Of a DNA stretch of 64,000 bases, positions 37,117 through 46,548 are shown piece after piece. The DNA is from Deltaproteobacteria bacterium (GTDB lineage Bacteria > Myxococcota_A > Polyangia > Polyangiales > Ga0077539), in NCBI GenBank assembly GCA_016704445.1, contig JADJAE010000047.1:1-64000 (forward strand), in the 5' to 3' direction. Within the stretch, counting starts at the first letter, position 1, and each line of letters opens with the position of its first letter. The notes under the pieces were generated by a model. That model was not told the DNA's origin. It saw only the letters and a list, made by a program, of their open reading frames with translations, and ran no database searches. The position numbers and the translations under genes were made by a program.

Positions 37117-39507
37117 ATGCGCCATCTACGGATCGCCAGTCTCGGTTGTGTGCTCGTCGCCCTCACGGTGATCGGCTGTGGTCGCTCAGAGCTCGACGGG
37201 GACTACGACCCGGACTCGGCCTTCCGACCGGACGTCCCGGCGGTCGATGCACCGGCCGTCGACGTTCCGGACGGTGGTCCGCTGCCCGACGGCGACCAGC
37301 CCGACGTGCCCTTCAACGACGTCCCTGACCTCGATGTTCCCGAGTTCGACGTCCCCGAGTTCGACGTCCCCGGCTTCGACGTCCCCGGCTTCGACGTGCC
37401 GTCGATCGACATCCCCGGCTTCGACGTGCCGCCGATCGACATCCCGATGACCTGCAGCGCGCCGCTCTCGCTCTGCAACGGGCGCTGCCTCGACCTCCTC
37501 GCGGACCCCAACAACTGCGGCTCCTGCGGCCGTAGCTGCGGCGGCGGGCGCTGCGCCATGGGCATGTGCCTCCCGACCTGCCCGATGCCCTTCACCGACT
37601 GCGCGGGCGCCTGCGTCAACCTCACCGAAGACCGCTTCAACTGCGGCGGCTGCGGCATCGCCTGCTCCTCCAGCGACAGCTGCATCGGCGGCGCGTGCCG
37701 GGCCGTCTGCCCGCCGGGCCAGACCCTCTGCGGCCGCACCTGCGTCGACATCCGCAGCGACCGCGCCAACTGCGGCGGCTGCGGCGTCGCCTGCCGCGCG
37801 GACTCGGTCTGCACCTCGGGCACCTGCTCGTCGCTCTGCGACGAGGGGCAGCTCAACTGCTCGGGCCGCTGCGTCAACCCGCAGAACGACACCGCCAACT
37901 GCGGCGGCTGCGGCGTGGCGTGCACCGCGGGCTCGACCTGCGTCGCGGGCCGCTGCCAGACCTCGTGCCCCGCGCCCAACGTCCTCTGCGGCGACCGCTG
38001 CGTGAACCTCCAGAACGACCCCAGCGCCTGCGGCCGCTGCGGCAACGTCTGCCCGGCGGGCGCGGCCTGCGGCCTCGGCACCTGCACGCTCACCTGCCCG
38101 ACGCCGCTCGCGCGCTGCGGCGGCACCTGCGTCATCCCCCTCAACGACCCGAACAACTGCGGCTCCTGCGGCAACGTCTGCCCGGCCGGGACGCTCTGCT
38201 CCTTCGGGAGCTGCCAGGCGCGCTGCAACGCGCCGCTCGTCCAGTGCAACGGCGGCTGCACCGACTACCGCATCGACCCGTCCAACTGCGGCTCGTGCGG
38301 CAACCGCTGCGGGTCGGGCCAGATCTGCCTCCTCGGCCGCTGCGGGTCCCCTCCGGGCTGCATGCCCCCGCGCACCATCTGCAGCACGGGCTGCACCGAC
38401 ATCATCAACGACCCGCGCAACTGCGGCGCCTGCGGGCGTCGCTGCGCCGCCGGTGAGATGTGCGCCGGAGGCACCTGCATGGGCACCGCCTGCGCGGCGC
38501 CGCAGATCTCCTGCAACGGCACCTGCGTCAACCCGACCAACGACGCGAGCAACTGCGGGCGCTGCGGCAACGCCTGCCCGACGGGCTCGACCTGCGTCGC
38601 CGGGGCCTGCACCACGCGCTGCATGGCGCCGCAGCTCGAGTGCGGATCCGGCTGCACCGACCCGCTGACCGACCCGTCCAACTGCGGCGGCTGCGGCAAC
38701 GCCTGCGCGGGCAGCGCGGTGTGCATCAACGGCGTGTGCGGCTCGCCCTGCCCGCCGCCCCGCTCGACCTGCTCGGGCCGGTGCGTCGACACCCAGAGCG
38801 ATCCCAACAACTGCGGCCGGTGCGGCAACGCGTGCGCCATGGGCGCGACCTGCACCGCCGGCGTCTGCCAGGCGGTGATGACCTGCACCGCGCCGCGCAC
38901 CTCGTGCGGGACCAACTGCGTCGACCTGCAGACCGACCCGCGCAACTGCGGCGGCTGCGGCACCGCCTGCCCGGCGGGCACCCCCTGCGTGGGCGGCCGC
39001 TGCGCCTGCCCGGGCTCGACGGTGCTCTGCAGCGGGTTCTGCGTGGACATCAACAGCTCGCCGCTCGACTGCGGCGGCTGCGGCAACGCGTGCCCCGCCA
39101 CGCAGGCCTGCGTGGGCGGCCGGTGCGCCTGCTCGGCGCCGCTCTCGAGCTGCGGCGGCCGGTGCATCAACACCAACAACGACCCGACCAACTGCGGCTC
39201 CTGCGGCACCGCCTGCCCGGCGACCTTCGCCTGCCGCGGCGGCGCCTGCGCCTGCAACGCCCCGCTCTCGGCGTGCGGCGGCCGGTGCATCAACACCAAC
39301 AACGACGCGGCCAACTGCGGCGCCTGCGGCAACGCGTGCCCCGCCACGCAGGGCTGCATCGGCGGCCGGTGCAGCTGCCCCCCGCAGAACTCCCTCTGCG
39401 GCGGCCGGTGCACCAACACCAACTTCGATCCCAACAACTGCGGCCGCTGCAACGTCCGCTGCGGCGCCCGGCAGTTCTGCGTGTTCGGGGCCTGCCGGGG
39501 CCTCTGA
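37117..39507 (+). CDS. Cys-rich lipoprotein with 16 NCG-type repeats
   Basis: A 796-residue protein from ATG 37117 (MRHLRIASLGCVLVALTV), with AGGAGGGGAG just upstream. The lipobox is VIGC. Residues about 30-110 are an Asp/Val/Pro-rich spacer that turns into a short tandem repeat of the form FDVPx. From residue 110 to the end there are 16 repeats of roughly 40 residues with the pattern C.GRC....DP.NCG.CG.AC..G..C..G.C. Several repeats are nearly identical at the DNA level (for example 39120-39180 and 39240-39300), which suggests recent internal duplication. It is exported and probably rigid, with many disulfides. Divergent from the esterase. Confidence 0.88.
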   Translation: MRHLRIASLGCVLVALTVIGCGRSELDGDYDPDSAFRPDVPAVDAPAVDVPDGGPLPDGDQPDVPFNDVPDLDVPEFDVPEFDVPGFDVPGFDVPSIDIPGFDVPPIDIPMTCSAPLSLCNGRCLDLLADPNNCGSCGRSCGGGRCAMGMCLPTCPMPFTDCAGACVNLTEDRFNCGGCGIACSSSDSCIGGACRAVCPPGQTLCGRTCVDIRSDRANCGGCGVACRADSVCTSGTCSSLCDEGQLNCSGRCVNPQNDTANCGGCGVACTAGSTCVAGRCQTSCPAPNVLCGDRCVNLQNDPSACGRCGNVCPAGAACGLGTCTLTCPTPLARCGGTCVIPLNDPNNCGSCGNVCPAGTLCSFGSCQARCNAPLVQCNGGCTDYRIDPSNCGSCGNRCGSGQICLLGRCGSPPGCMPPRTICSTGCTDIINDPRNCGACGRRCAAGEMCAGGTCMGTACAAPQISCNGTCVNPTNDASNCGRCGNACPTGSTCVAGACTTRCMAPQLECGSGCTDPLTDPSNCGGCGNACAGSAVCINGVCGSPCPPPRSTCSGRCVDTQSDPNNCGRCGNACAMGATCTAGVCQAVMTCTAPRTSCGTNCVDLQTDPRNCGGCGTACPAGTPCVGGRCACPGSTVLCSGFCVDINSSPLDCGGCGNACPATQACVGGRCACSAPLSSCGGRCINTNNDPTNCGSCGTACPATFACRGGACACNAPLSACGGRCINTNNDAANCGACGNACPATQGCIGGRCSCPPQNSLCGGRCTNTNFDPNNCGRCNVRCGARQFCVFGACRGL
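37321..37446 (+). repeat. In-frame tandem repeat coding for D-V-P-x-F units
   Basis: A 15-base unit (GACGTCCCCGAGTTC in general form) repeats about eight times with variation. It encodes DVPEF, DVPGF and related pentapeptides between the lipid anchor and the Cys-rich domain. It acts as an extended spacer and can change length by slippage. Confidence 0.8.
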
Positions 39508-39513
39508 TCGGCG

Positions 39514-40446
39514 ATGGGTCCGCGCCGACGACGCGCGCGGATCAGCGCCCCGACGCTCGTCGCCCTCGCGATGGGCGTCGGTCTGATCGTCCTCTCCCGC
39601 CTCCTCGCCAGCGCCCAAACCCCGCCCCGCCCCGGCTCGCTTCGCACCGTCCTCTGGGACTTCCCCCAGACGCCGGTGGGCCCGATGCGCGCCGTCGTGA
39701 TGCTGCCCCCTGGCGCCCCGCAGGGGGCCCGGCTCCCGCTGCTCCTCGCCCTCCACGGCTGGGGCGAGACGCTGCGAGGCGTCGAGCGAGGGGCCTTCGG
39801 CTGGTCGCGCGACTACGAGCTGGGCGCCTCCGACCGTGAGCTCCGCATGCGCTCGCTGCGCCGCGAGGCCTTCCTCGGGCACGTCGACGACGGCCGCTTC
39901 CAGCAGCTTCGTCGCGACCTCGCGGCGCGCCCCTACCGAGGGATGGTGGTCGTCGCGCCCTTCACCCCGGACGTCCTCGGCGCCGACGCGGGGACGCTAC
40001 AGTCCGGCTTCGACCGCTGGGTGGTCGAGACCCTCGTGCCACGCGCCCGCCGGGAGCTCCCGGTGCTCGCCGACCGCGCCGCCACCGGCATCGACGGCGT
40101 CTCGCTCGGCGGCCTCCACTCCCTGGAGATCGGACTCGCTCACCCGGAGGTGTTCGGCGTCGTGGGGGCGCTTCAGCCCGCGGTGCGCGGCCGCATCGAC
40201 CGGGTGCTCTCCCGCTACGTCCCCTCTCCGTCGCGTCCGCCGCAGCGGGTGCGCCTGGTGACCTCCCGAGGCGACGTGTACCGCCGCGACGTCTCGGCCC
40301 TCGACGCGGCCATGCGGGCTCGCGGCATCGCCCATGACCTGCGCGTCGTCGCCGGTCCGCACGACTACGTCTTCAACCGGGGACCAGGCGGGGTCGAGAT
40401 GCTGCTCTTTCACGACCGCGCGCTGCGGGGCCTGCCCGCCGAGTAG
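39514..40446 (+). CDS. Esterase-family alpha/beta hydrolase, exported or membrane-anchored
   Basis: A 310-residue protein starting six bases after the Cys-rich lipoprotein, so the two are likely co-transcribed. Basic residues precede one transmembrane helix (TLVALAMGVGLIVLSRLLA), which is either an uncleaved anchor or a signal peptide. The hydrolase domain shows LPLLLALHGWGET near 75-87, the nucleophile elbow GIDGVSLGGLHSLE near 192-205 (Ser197 region), and a histidine in VAGPHDYVFNRG near 290, giving a Ser-His catalytic pair. This is the pattern of esterase D / tributyrin-esterase-like enzymes. Confidence 0.82.
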   Translation: MGPRRRRARISAPTLVALAMGVGLIVLSRLLASAQTPPRPGSLRTVLWDFPQTPVGPMRAVVMLPPGAPQGARLPLLLALHGWGETLRGVERGAFGWSRDYELGASDRELRMRSLRREAFLGHVDDGRFQQLRRDLAARPYRGMVVVAPFTPDVLGADAGTLQSGFDRWVVETLVPRARRELPVLADRAATGIDGVSLGGLHSLEIGLAHPEVFGVVGALQPAVRGRIDRVLSRYVPSPSRPPQRVRLVTSRGDVYRRDVSALDAAMRARGIAHDLRVVAGPHDYVFNRGPGGVEMLLFHDRALRGLPAE

Positions 40447-40458
40447 CGCGTCGAAGGC

Positions 40459-40707
40459 CTACCGCGCGGGCCGCCCCTTCAGCCACGCGCGGGCCCGCTC
40501 GGCCCCGATCGCCACGCCGAGCTCGCGCTCGTGAAGGGCGAGCGTGTCGATGAGCGCCGAGGGAGGCGTCGGGAGCGACCGCAGCGCCTGCCGCGCGTCA
40601 TGCACCGCGCCCAGCGCCGAGAAGGCCGACTCCTCGTCGAGGCGGAGCTCGACCGTCGGCGCCACGAGGACGCTCACGCGCAGGAGCGGACGGCGCGGTC
40701 GGTCCAT
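40459..40707 (-). CDS. Short hypothetical protein
   Basis: An 82-residue protein from ATG 40707 (MDRPRRPLLRVSVLVAPTVE). It has no signal peptide or membrane helix. It has a beta-like N-terminal half (LLRVSVLVAPTVELRLDEE) and a helical second half (SALGAVHDARQALRSLP, ALIDTLALHERELG). I do not recognise it. It lies between the esterase and the peroxidase genes and is divergent from the latter. Codon third positions are G/C-rich as in its neighbours, which supports it as real. Confidence 0.5.
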   Translation of the reverse strand: MDRPRRPLLRVSVLVAPTVELRLDEESAFSALGAVHDARQALRSLPTPPSALIDTLALHERELGVAIGAERARAWLKGRPAR

Positions 40708-40784
40708 AGATCTCCGTTGATGACCCATCGGGCGATGGCTGCGCAAGTGTCCAGTGACCGACAGGCGGTGTCGACTGACCTGCG

Positions 40785-42652
40785 ATGGTGCATAGAAGAT
40801 CCACCGTGCTTCGACGTATCCCGCTCGCCGCGTTGTTGATCCTCGGGTGCTCCTCCTCGCCGACCGCGACGCCTGACGCCGCCGTCACGCCGATGGACGC
40901 TCTCGCGGACGTCACCCACGAGGCCCACGACGCCGGCGTCGACGCCCCGCGGATCCCCCGCTCCTCCGACCGCTGCCCCGACGGAGGCGCGCTTCCCTAC
41001 CCCGAGGTCCCGGAGATCTCCTTCGAGACCCCGCTCCCCGACCTCACGCTCCCCACCTCCGACGGGCCGCTCCGCCTCGGCCGCTACTACACCCCCTGCG
41101 CCGCGGAGCCACGGCTGCTGGTGGTGCGTCTGATGGCGGCCTGGTCGGGGCCCTCGCAGCACCACGCGGCGCACACCCGCCGGCTGCTGGAACTCCCCGA
41201 GGCGTCGCGCCTCGACGTCGTCGACGTGCTGGTGAGCGCCGCCGACAACCAGCCCCCGGACGACCGCGACCTCGCCGACTGGCGCGCCCGCTACGACGCC
41301 CCTCCGACCGCGCTCGCCCGATCCGACGCCCCGACGTGGCGCGCGCTCTCCATCGGCCCGCAGCACCTGCCCCTGCTGCTGCTCGTCGACCCTCGGACCA
41401 TGGGCTACCTGAAGTTCTTCGACGCGCCCGACACCCACGACCTGCCCTACGAGGTCGCCGACGCGCTCGCTCGTCTCGACCGACGCGCCCGACCGACGCG
41501 CCCCGCCCCCGCGCGCTACGACGACCGCCTCCCGCTCGACGCGTGGGAGATGGTCCAGGCGATGGCGCCTCTCGCCCGACCGCCCGCCGACCCCACCAAC
41601 GCCTTCGCCGACGACCCCCGCGCCGCCGCCCTCGGCCGCGCGCTCTTCTTCGACCCACGCCTGTCGGCCAGCGGCGAGGTCGCCTGCGCCCGCTGCCACG
41701 ACCCCGCCATGGGCCTCGCGGACGGCAACGCCCGAAGCACCGGCGTGGCCCTCGGCGACCGCAACGCGCCCAGCGTCCTCGCGGCCTCCGGGCAGCGCTG
41801 GCAGTTCTGGGACGGGCGCGCCGACTCGGCCTGGATGCAGGCCCTCGGCCCCTTCGAGAACCCCCGGGAGATGGGCTTCACCCGCCTCGGGGTCGCCCAG
41901 GCGATCGCCCAGCGCTACGCCACCGAATACACCGCGGTGTATGGCGCCCTCCCGCCGCTCGAAGACCGGGCGCGCTTCCCCGCCGCGGGCATGCCGGGGC
42001 AGCCCCCTGGGAGGCCATGAGCGCCGACGACCGCCGGGCCGTCGATCGGATCTTTACCAACGTGGGTAAGTCCATCGCCGCCTTCGAGCGCACCGTGACC
42101 CAGGGCGAGTCGCCCTTCGACCGCTACGCCCGCGGCGAGATCGGCGCCCTCCCCGTCGCCGCGCGCGACGGCCTGGGGATCTACTTCGAGTCCGGCTGCG
42201 CGCAGTGCCACCACGGCCCTTCGCTCTCCGACGACAGCTTCCACAACATCCACTTCGACAGCGGGCGCATCGACCTGCAGCCCGACCTCGGGCGCTTCGA
42301 GGGCGTCGACGCGCTGCGCGGCAGCCCCTTCCGCGCCGACGGGGTCTTCAGCGACTCGCCCTCGACCGGCGCCCACCTCCGGCGGCTCACTCCGGTGGAG
42401 TCGATGCGGGGGCAGTTTCATACGCCCTCGCTGCGCAACGTCTCGCGCACCGGCCCGTGGGGCCACGGCGGCACCTTCAACAACCTCCGCGAGCTCATCA
42501 CCCACTACGCCGAGGGGCGAGACCGCCGCGGTGACCTCCGCACCACCGGCGAGCTCGACCCCGCGATCGGACCCTTCCACCGCGTGGAGTCGACCATCAC
42601 CTCGCTGATGGCGCTGCTCCAGGCCTTCGCCGCGCCGCCGGTGGTGCCGTAG
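40785..42652 (+). CDS. Lipoprotein fusion: thioredoxin-like domain and di-heme cytochrome c peroxidase, one frame break
   Basis: About 621 residues. The lipobox LILGC sits at residue 22. Residues about 75-235 form a thioredoxin-like domain whose active-site position reads AWSGPSQHHAAHT, so both cysteines of the usual WCGPC are replaced by serine. Residues about 265-620 are a MauG/CCP-type di-heme peroxidase with heme motifs CARCH near 301 and CAQCH near 471, plus the conserved FTNVGKSIAAFERT. One frame break near 42000 joins MPG to AAPWEAMSADD. The peroxidase part reduces H2O2 or oxidises protein in the periplasm. The serine-substituted Trx domain is more likely structural than redox-active. 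Confidence 0.86.
42054..42069. repeat. Bipartite palindrome TTACC-N6-GGTAA, copy 1
   Basis: TTACCAACGTGGGTAA, both half-sites perfect, inside the peroxidase gene. It codes for part of the conserved FTNVGK motif, so here protein constraint and DNA motif coincide. Confidence 0.8.
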
Positions 42653-42656
42653 CGGG

Positions 42657-43343
42657 TCAGCGCACCGCGCGGCCGACCCGCACCGGCGTCGCGATCATCC
42701 ACTCGTCGGGGGTGTGCACCCCGATCCAGCCGTAGGCGGTGCCCTCGCCGGTGGCCGGGTCGATCGAGATGAGCAGCGTGCCGTCGCCGAAGCCCGTGGG
42801 GCCGCCCTGCCGGTTGCGGGGGTCGTCCTGGTGGCCCACGGAGGTCGCGTCGGTGACCCGCACCAGCACGCCCCGCGCGGTCACCGTCGGGGGCTCGGCC
42901 ACGAAGGCCACGTGGCCGGTGTTGTTGGAGCGAAACCACCGGGGCCGCGGCCAGGCCAGCACGTCGCCGGGCCGGGCGTCGGCGATGCGCGGCACCCTCA
43001 GCCAGCCGTTGCGGGGGCGGGCGGTGGGGGCGTCGCGGATGGCCCGCCAGAAGTCCACCGCGAGGGGACGGCCGCCGGGGAGCGCCGCCCGGGCGCGGGG
43101 AGCGGCGCGGCCGAGCACCCACGCGGCCATGGTGGAGCAGTCGAAGTGGTAGCGCCCGGAGCGGGGGTCGATGCGGGTCTGGTGGTCGTAGCGGGTGTCG
43201 CGCACCGAGGCGCGCAGCTCCTGGAGCACCGCGAGCACCCGTGGGCTGCCCGGCGGGGACACCTGGGCCTTACCGGGAACGGTAAACGCGACCGCGGCGA
43301 GGGCGGCGATCAGGGCCGTGCGGAGGGCGGGGGAGTTGCTCAT
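42657..43343 (-). CDS. Secreted NlpC/P60-like cysteine hydrolase
   Basis: A 228-residue protein from ATG 43343 (MSNSPALRTALIAALAAVAF), with signal peptide cleavage probably after GKA. The core has YHFDCSTMAAWVLG, with the candidate catalytic cysteine (FDCS replaces the usual DCSG), and NNTGHVAFVAEPP, with the candidate histidine. DARPGDVLAW is the usual block before the catalytic His (GDL..). This fits the NlpC/P60 or CHAP superfamily, which cuts peptidoglycan stem peptides. It is convergent with the peroxidase gene, with four bases between the stops. Confidence 0.75.
   Translation of the reverse strand: MSNSPALRTALIAALAAVAFTVPGKAQVSPPGSPRVLAVLQELRASVRDTRYDHQTRIDPRSGRYHFDCSTMAAWVLGRAAPRARAALPGGRPLAVDFWRAIRDAPTARPRNGWLRVPRIADARPGDVLAWPRPRWFRSNNTGHVAFVAEPPTVTARGVLVRVTDATSVGHQDDPRNRQGGPTGFGDGTLLISIDPATGEGTAYGWIGVHTPDEWMIATPVRVGRAVR
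43270..43285. repeat. Bipartite palindrome TTACC-N6-GGTAA, copy 2
   Basis: TTACCGGGAACGGTAA, both half-sites perfect and extended by one base on each side (TTACCG...CGGTAA). It lies in the signal-peptide end of the NlpC/P60-like gene. Confidence 0.85.
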
Positions 43344-43408
43344 CGGTGGCTTATGGACGCCGCGGGAGCCCGAAGGTTTTCCGGCGTGACAACATCGCGT
43401 CAGCCAGC

Positions 43409-45298
43409 ATGATGACACGCGGAATGGAACCATCGAGACCGCCGCTCGCCGACGCACTGGAGGCCGCCGTCGAGGCCGCGAAGGAGGCAGGACGGCGGCT
43501 GCTCGAGGAGTTTCACCGGGAGGGCGGCCCGAGGGGAGGGGGCGACTCGGCGGACATCGACCGGGAGGTGGAGGTCTTCCTTCGGGGGGCCCTGCTCGAG
43601 CGCTTCCCCTGGCACTGGCGCGGCGAGGAGACCGGCTTCACTCCCGCCTCCGACCCTTCCGAGGCCCGCTGCTGGGTGGTCGACCCCAACGACGGGACGC
43701 GCCCCTTCCTGCAGGGCTTTCGCGGGGCGGCGGTGTCCATCGGGCTGCTCGTCGAGGGCGTTCCCTCGCTGGGGGTGGTGTTCGCCTACGCGTACCCCGA
43801 CGACGGGGGCGACCTCTTCGCCTGGGCCGAGGGCTGCGGCCCGCTCACCCGCAACGGCGTCGCGCTGTCGACCGACCTCGCGGAGCTCACCCTCGACGAG
43901 GGCGCGCCGGTGTTCGTCTCGCAGCACGCCGACCGCTGCGCCGAGGCCAACGCGCGCTGCGTCTACCCCGGGCGCTACCGGCCGCTGACCAGCATCGCCT
44001 ACCGCTTCGCCCTCGTGGCCGCGGGGGAGGGGGTCGCCGCCGTCACGCTCGCGAGCCCGTCGCCGTGGGACCTCTGCGCGGGCCAGGCCCTGCTGCGGGC
44101 GGCGCGCGGCGAGGTGATCGACCAGGGCGGCGCGGCCATCACCTACTCGCGCCTCGCGGAGATGGAGACCGTCATCGCCTTCGGGGGAGCGCCCCGGGCG
44201 GTGGCGGCGCTCGTGGGCCGCGCGTGGCACGAGGTGTACACGCCCGGGCAGCGGGGGTGGCTCCCGCTCGCGAAGCTGAAGCCCGGGAGGCACGTCGCGG
44301 ACGCCGCGCTCCTGTCGAGGGCTCAAGGGTGCTGGCTGGGGCAGCTGGTGGGCGACGCGCTCGGGGGGCAGGTGGAGTTCCAGTCGGCGGAGCGCATCCG
44401 TAGGGAGAGCCCTGGAGGGGTGAGGGAGCTCAGCGACCACGGGCACTGGATGACCTTCGCGGGCCAGGCGACGGACGACTCGGAGCTGGCGCTGATGCTG
44501 GCCCGGGTGCTGGTGCGCGACGGGGCCTTCGACCGGGAGAAGGTCGTCGAGGGCTACGTCCACTGGATCGCCTCCAACCCCTTCGACCGGGGCGGAACCA
44601 TCACCGCCGCGCTGGCCCCGGGCGTACGCGTCGATGACCCGTCGCTGCGCCTCCAGCGGGTGCTCGCCGCGGCGTCCACGGAGAGCCAGGCCAACGGGTC
44701 GCTGATGCGCGTCTCTCCGCTGGCGATCTTCGGGGCGGCCGACCCGGTGGGTGTGGTGCGTATGGTTTCGAAAAACAGCACCCTCACGCACCCGCACCCC
44801 CTCTGCCGCGACGCCTGCGCGGCGTACGTCCGGGCCATCGCCGAGGTCATCGCGCGAGGCGGCGACGGCGAGGCGGCGTGGGGCTTCGCGATGGACGAGG
44901 CCCGGAAGCCAGGGCGCGACCCCGGCGTGGCGGAGATGCTGGAGGCGGCGAGGCTGGGCCCGCCGGACGAGTACTACCGGCAGATGGGGTGGGTGCGCAT
45001 CGCGTTCCACAACGCCTTCCACCAGGCGCTGAGCGCCCCTTCCTTCGAGGAGGGGGTGGTCGACACCGTGGGCCGCGGCGGCGACACGGACACCAACGCG
45101 GCCATCGCGGGCGCGCTGCTCGGGGCCATCCACGGGCGCGAGGCGGTGCCGTCGCGCTGGCGCAACAAGCTGCTCGTGTGCAGGGCCCTGCGCGAGGCGG
45201 GCGCGCGCCGACCGAGGCCGATGGAGTTCTGGCCCGCGGACGCGCTGGAGCTCGCCGAGGCGCTGCTCCTCGCGGGGAGGATCAGCACCGGTGTCTGA
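43409..45298 (+). CDS. Fusion of an inositol-monophosphatase/CysQ-like phosphatase and an ADP-ribosylglycohydrolase
   Basis: A 629-residue protein; ATG 43409, 43412 or 43424 are all possible. Residues 1-285 are an FIG-superfamily phosphatase with the Mg-binding motifs EET near 72, WVVDPNDGTRPFLQG near 89-103 and SPWDLCAGQALL near 215. Residues 298-629 are an ADP-ribosylglycohydrolase with GCWLGQLVGDALGG, the metal site ATDDSELAL near 354, and GGDTDTNAAIAGALLGA near 556. All metal-binding acids of both domains are present, so both look active. The two activities joined suggest turnover of ADP-ribose-linked or phosphorylated nucleosides, which is an inference. MFS transporter next. Confidence 0.9.
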   Translation: MMTRGMEPSRPPLADALEAAVEAAKEAGRRLLEEFHREGGPRGGGDSADIDREVEVFLRGALLERFPWHWRGEETGFTPASDPSEARCWVVDPNDGTRPFLQGFRGAAVSIGLLVEGVPSLGVVFAYAYPDDGGDLFAWAEGCGPLTRNGVALSTDLAELTLDEGAPVFVSQHADRCAEANARCVYPGRYRPLTSIAYRFALVAAGEGVAAVTLASPSPWDLCAGQALLRAARGEVIDQGGAAITYSRLAEMETVIAFGGAPRAVAALVGRAWHEVYTPGQRGWLPLAKLKPGRHVADAALLSRAQGCWLGQLVGDALGGQVEFQSAERIRRESPGGVRELSDHGHWMTFAGQATDDSELALMLARVLVRDGAFDREKVVEGYVHWIASNPFDRGGTITAALAPGVRVDDPSLRLQRVLAAASTESQANGSLMRVSPLAIFGAADPVGVVRMVSKNSTLTHPHPLCRDACAAYVRAIAEVIARGGDGEAAWGFAMDEARKPGRDPGVAEMLEAARLGPPDEYYRQMGWVRIAFHNAFHQALSAPSFEEGVVDTVGRGGDTDTNAAIAGALLGAIHGREAVPSRWRNKLLVCRALREAGARRPRPMEFWPADALELAEALLLAGRISTGV

Positions 45299-46532
45299 GC
45301 CCGGTGGGGCTCTCGCGGCCTTCGGCTTCGTGTCGTTTCGGCGCTACCAGCTCGCCAGGTTGAGCTCGGTGCTGAGCACGCAGATGGCGAGCGTGGCCAT
45401 CGGCTGGCAGGTGTACGCGACCACGCACCGGGCGCGCGACCTCGGGTACATCGGGCTCGCGCAGTTTCTGCCCGCGGTGGGCCTGGCGCTGGTGAGCGGC
45501 GCCGTCGCCGACCGCTTCGACCGTCGGCGGGTGGTGGTCGCCTGCCACTCGCTGGTCGCCCTCGGGTGGACGGCGCTCTTCCTCCTTACCCGGCAGGGTA
45601 TTACCTCCGTCGCTCCCATCTACGCGGTGCTGGTGCTGCTGGGCGTCGCGCGAGCCTTCTCGGGGCCCGCGTCGCAGGCGCTCCTGCCCAACCTCGTGCC
45701 CGACGAGGTGCTGGGCAGCGCCATCTCCTGGGGCTCCACCACATGGCAGCTGGCGACCATCGTGGGCCCCTCCCTCGGCGGTCTGCTCTATGGCCTCGGC
45801 GGCCCGGCGGTGGTGTACCTGGTGGCGATGGCGGGCTCGGCCACCGCCGCGGCGCTGGTGCTGCGGGTGCAGCCGCTGCCCTCCTCGCGCCCTCCGACCG
45901 CGCGCGCCCGCTCGTGGACCGAGCTCCTGGCAGGCGTTCGCTACGTCCGCGAGAACCGCCTGGTGCTGGGGCTGATCTCGCTCGACCTCTTCGCGGTGCT
46001 GCTGGGCGGCGCCGTCGCGCTGATGCCGATGTTCGCGCGCGACATCCTCCACGCCGAGGCCTGGTCGCTGGGGCTCCTGCGCAGCGCGCCCGCGCTGGGG
46101 GCGACGGGGATGGCGGTGTGGCTCGCCTACCGGCCGCTGGTGCGGCGGGCGGGGCCCTGGATGCTGGCCAGCGTGGCGATCTTCGGCGTGGCCACGGTGG
46201 CCTTCGGGTGCTCTCGCAACCTGTGGCTGTCGATCGCGATGCTGGTGGTGCTCGGGGCCTCGGACATGATCAGCGTGGTGGTGCGCCAGCACGCGGTGCA
46301 GCTCGCGACGCCGGACGCGATGCGAGGCCGGGTGGGCGCGGTGAACCAGGTCTTCGTGGGCGCCTCGAACGAGCTCGGTGAGTTCGAGTCGGGGCTGATG
46401 GCCGAGTGGCTGGGGCCCGTGCGCGCCGTGGTGGTGGGCGGCCTCGGGACGCTGCTGGTGGTGGGGCTGTGGGCGCGGTGGTTTCCGTCGCTGAGGAAGC
46501 TCGACCGGCTGGAGCGTGGGCTGAAGGGCTAG
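45291..46532 (+). CDS. MFS transporter, EntS-like exporter
   Basis: A 413-residue protein. GTG 45291 overlaps the end of the previous gene by eight bases. About 11-12 hydrophobic segments are visible. SFRRYQLARLSSVLSTQMASVAIGWQVYATT is the typical start of the enterobactin-exporter-like MFS group (given here only as the family pattern), with loop 2-3 motif GAVADRFDRRRVV, a variant of GxLaDrxGrkxxl. GPASQALLPNLVPDEVLGSAISW is a second family block. The substrate is unknown. Coupling to the phosphatase/glycohydrolase gene suggests a shared pathway. Confidence 0.86.
   Translation: MSEPGGALAAFGFVSFRRYQLARLSSVLSTQMASVAIGWQVYATTHRARDLGYIGLAQFLPAVGLALVSGAVADRFDRRRVVVACHSLVALGWTALFLLTRQGITSVAPIYAVLVLLGVARAFSGPASQALLPNLVPDEVLGSAISWGSTTWQLATIVGPSLGGLLYGLGGPAVVYLVAMAGSATAAALVLRVQPLPSSRPPTARARSWTELLAGVRYVRENRLVLGLISLDLFAVLLGGAVALMPMFARDILHAEAWSLGLLRSAPALGATGMAVWLAYRPLVRRAGPWMLASVAIFGVATVAFGCSRNLWLSIAMLVVLGASDMISVVVRQHAVQLATPDAMRGRVGAVNQVFVGASNELGEFESGLMAEWLGPVRAVVVGGLGTLLVVGLWARWFPSLRKLDRLERGLKG
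45586..45601. repeat. Bipartite palindrome, copy 3 (one mismatch)
   Basis: TTACCCGGCAGGGTAT differs from the consensus only at the last base. It is inside the MFS gene and is followed at once by another TTACC half-site (45601-45605). Confidence 0.65.
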
Positions 46533-46548
46533 GAAGAGGGGCGGTGGA

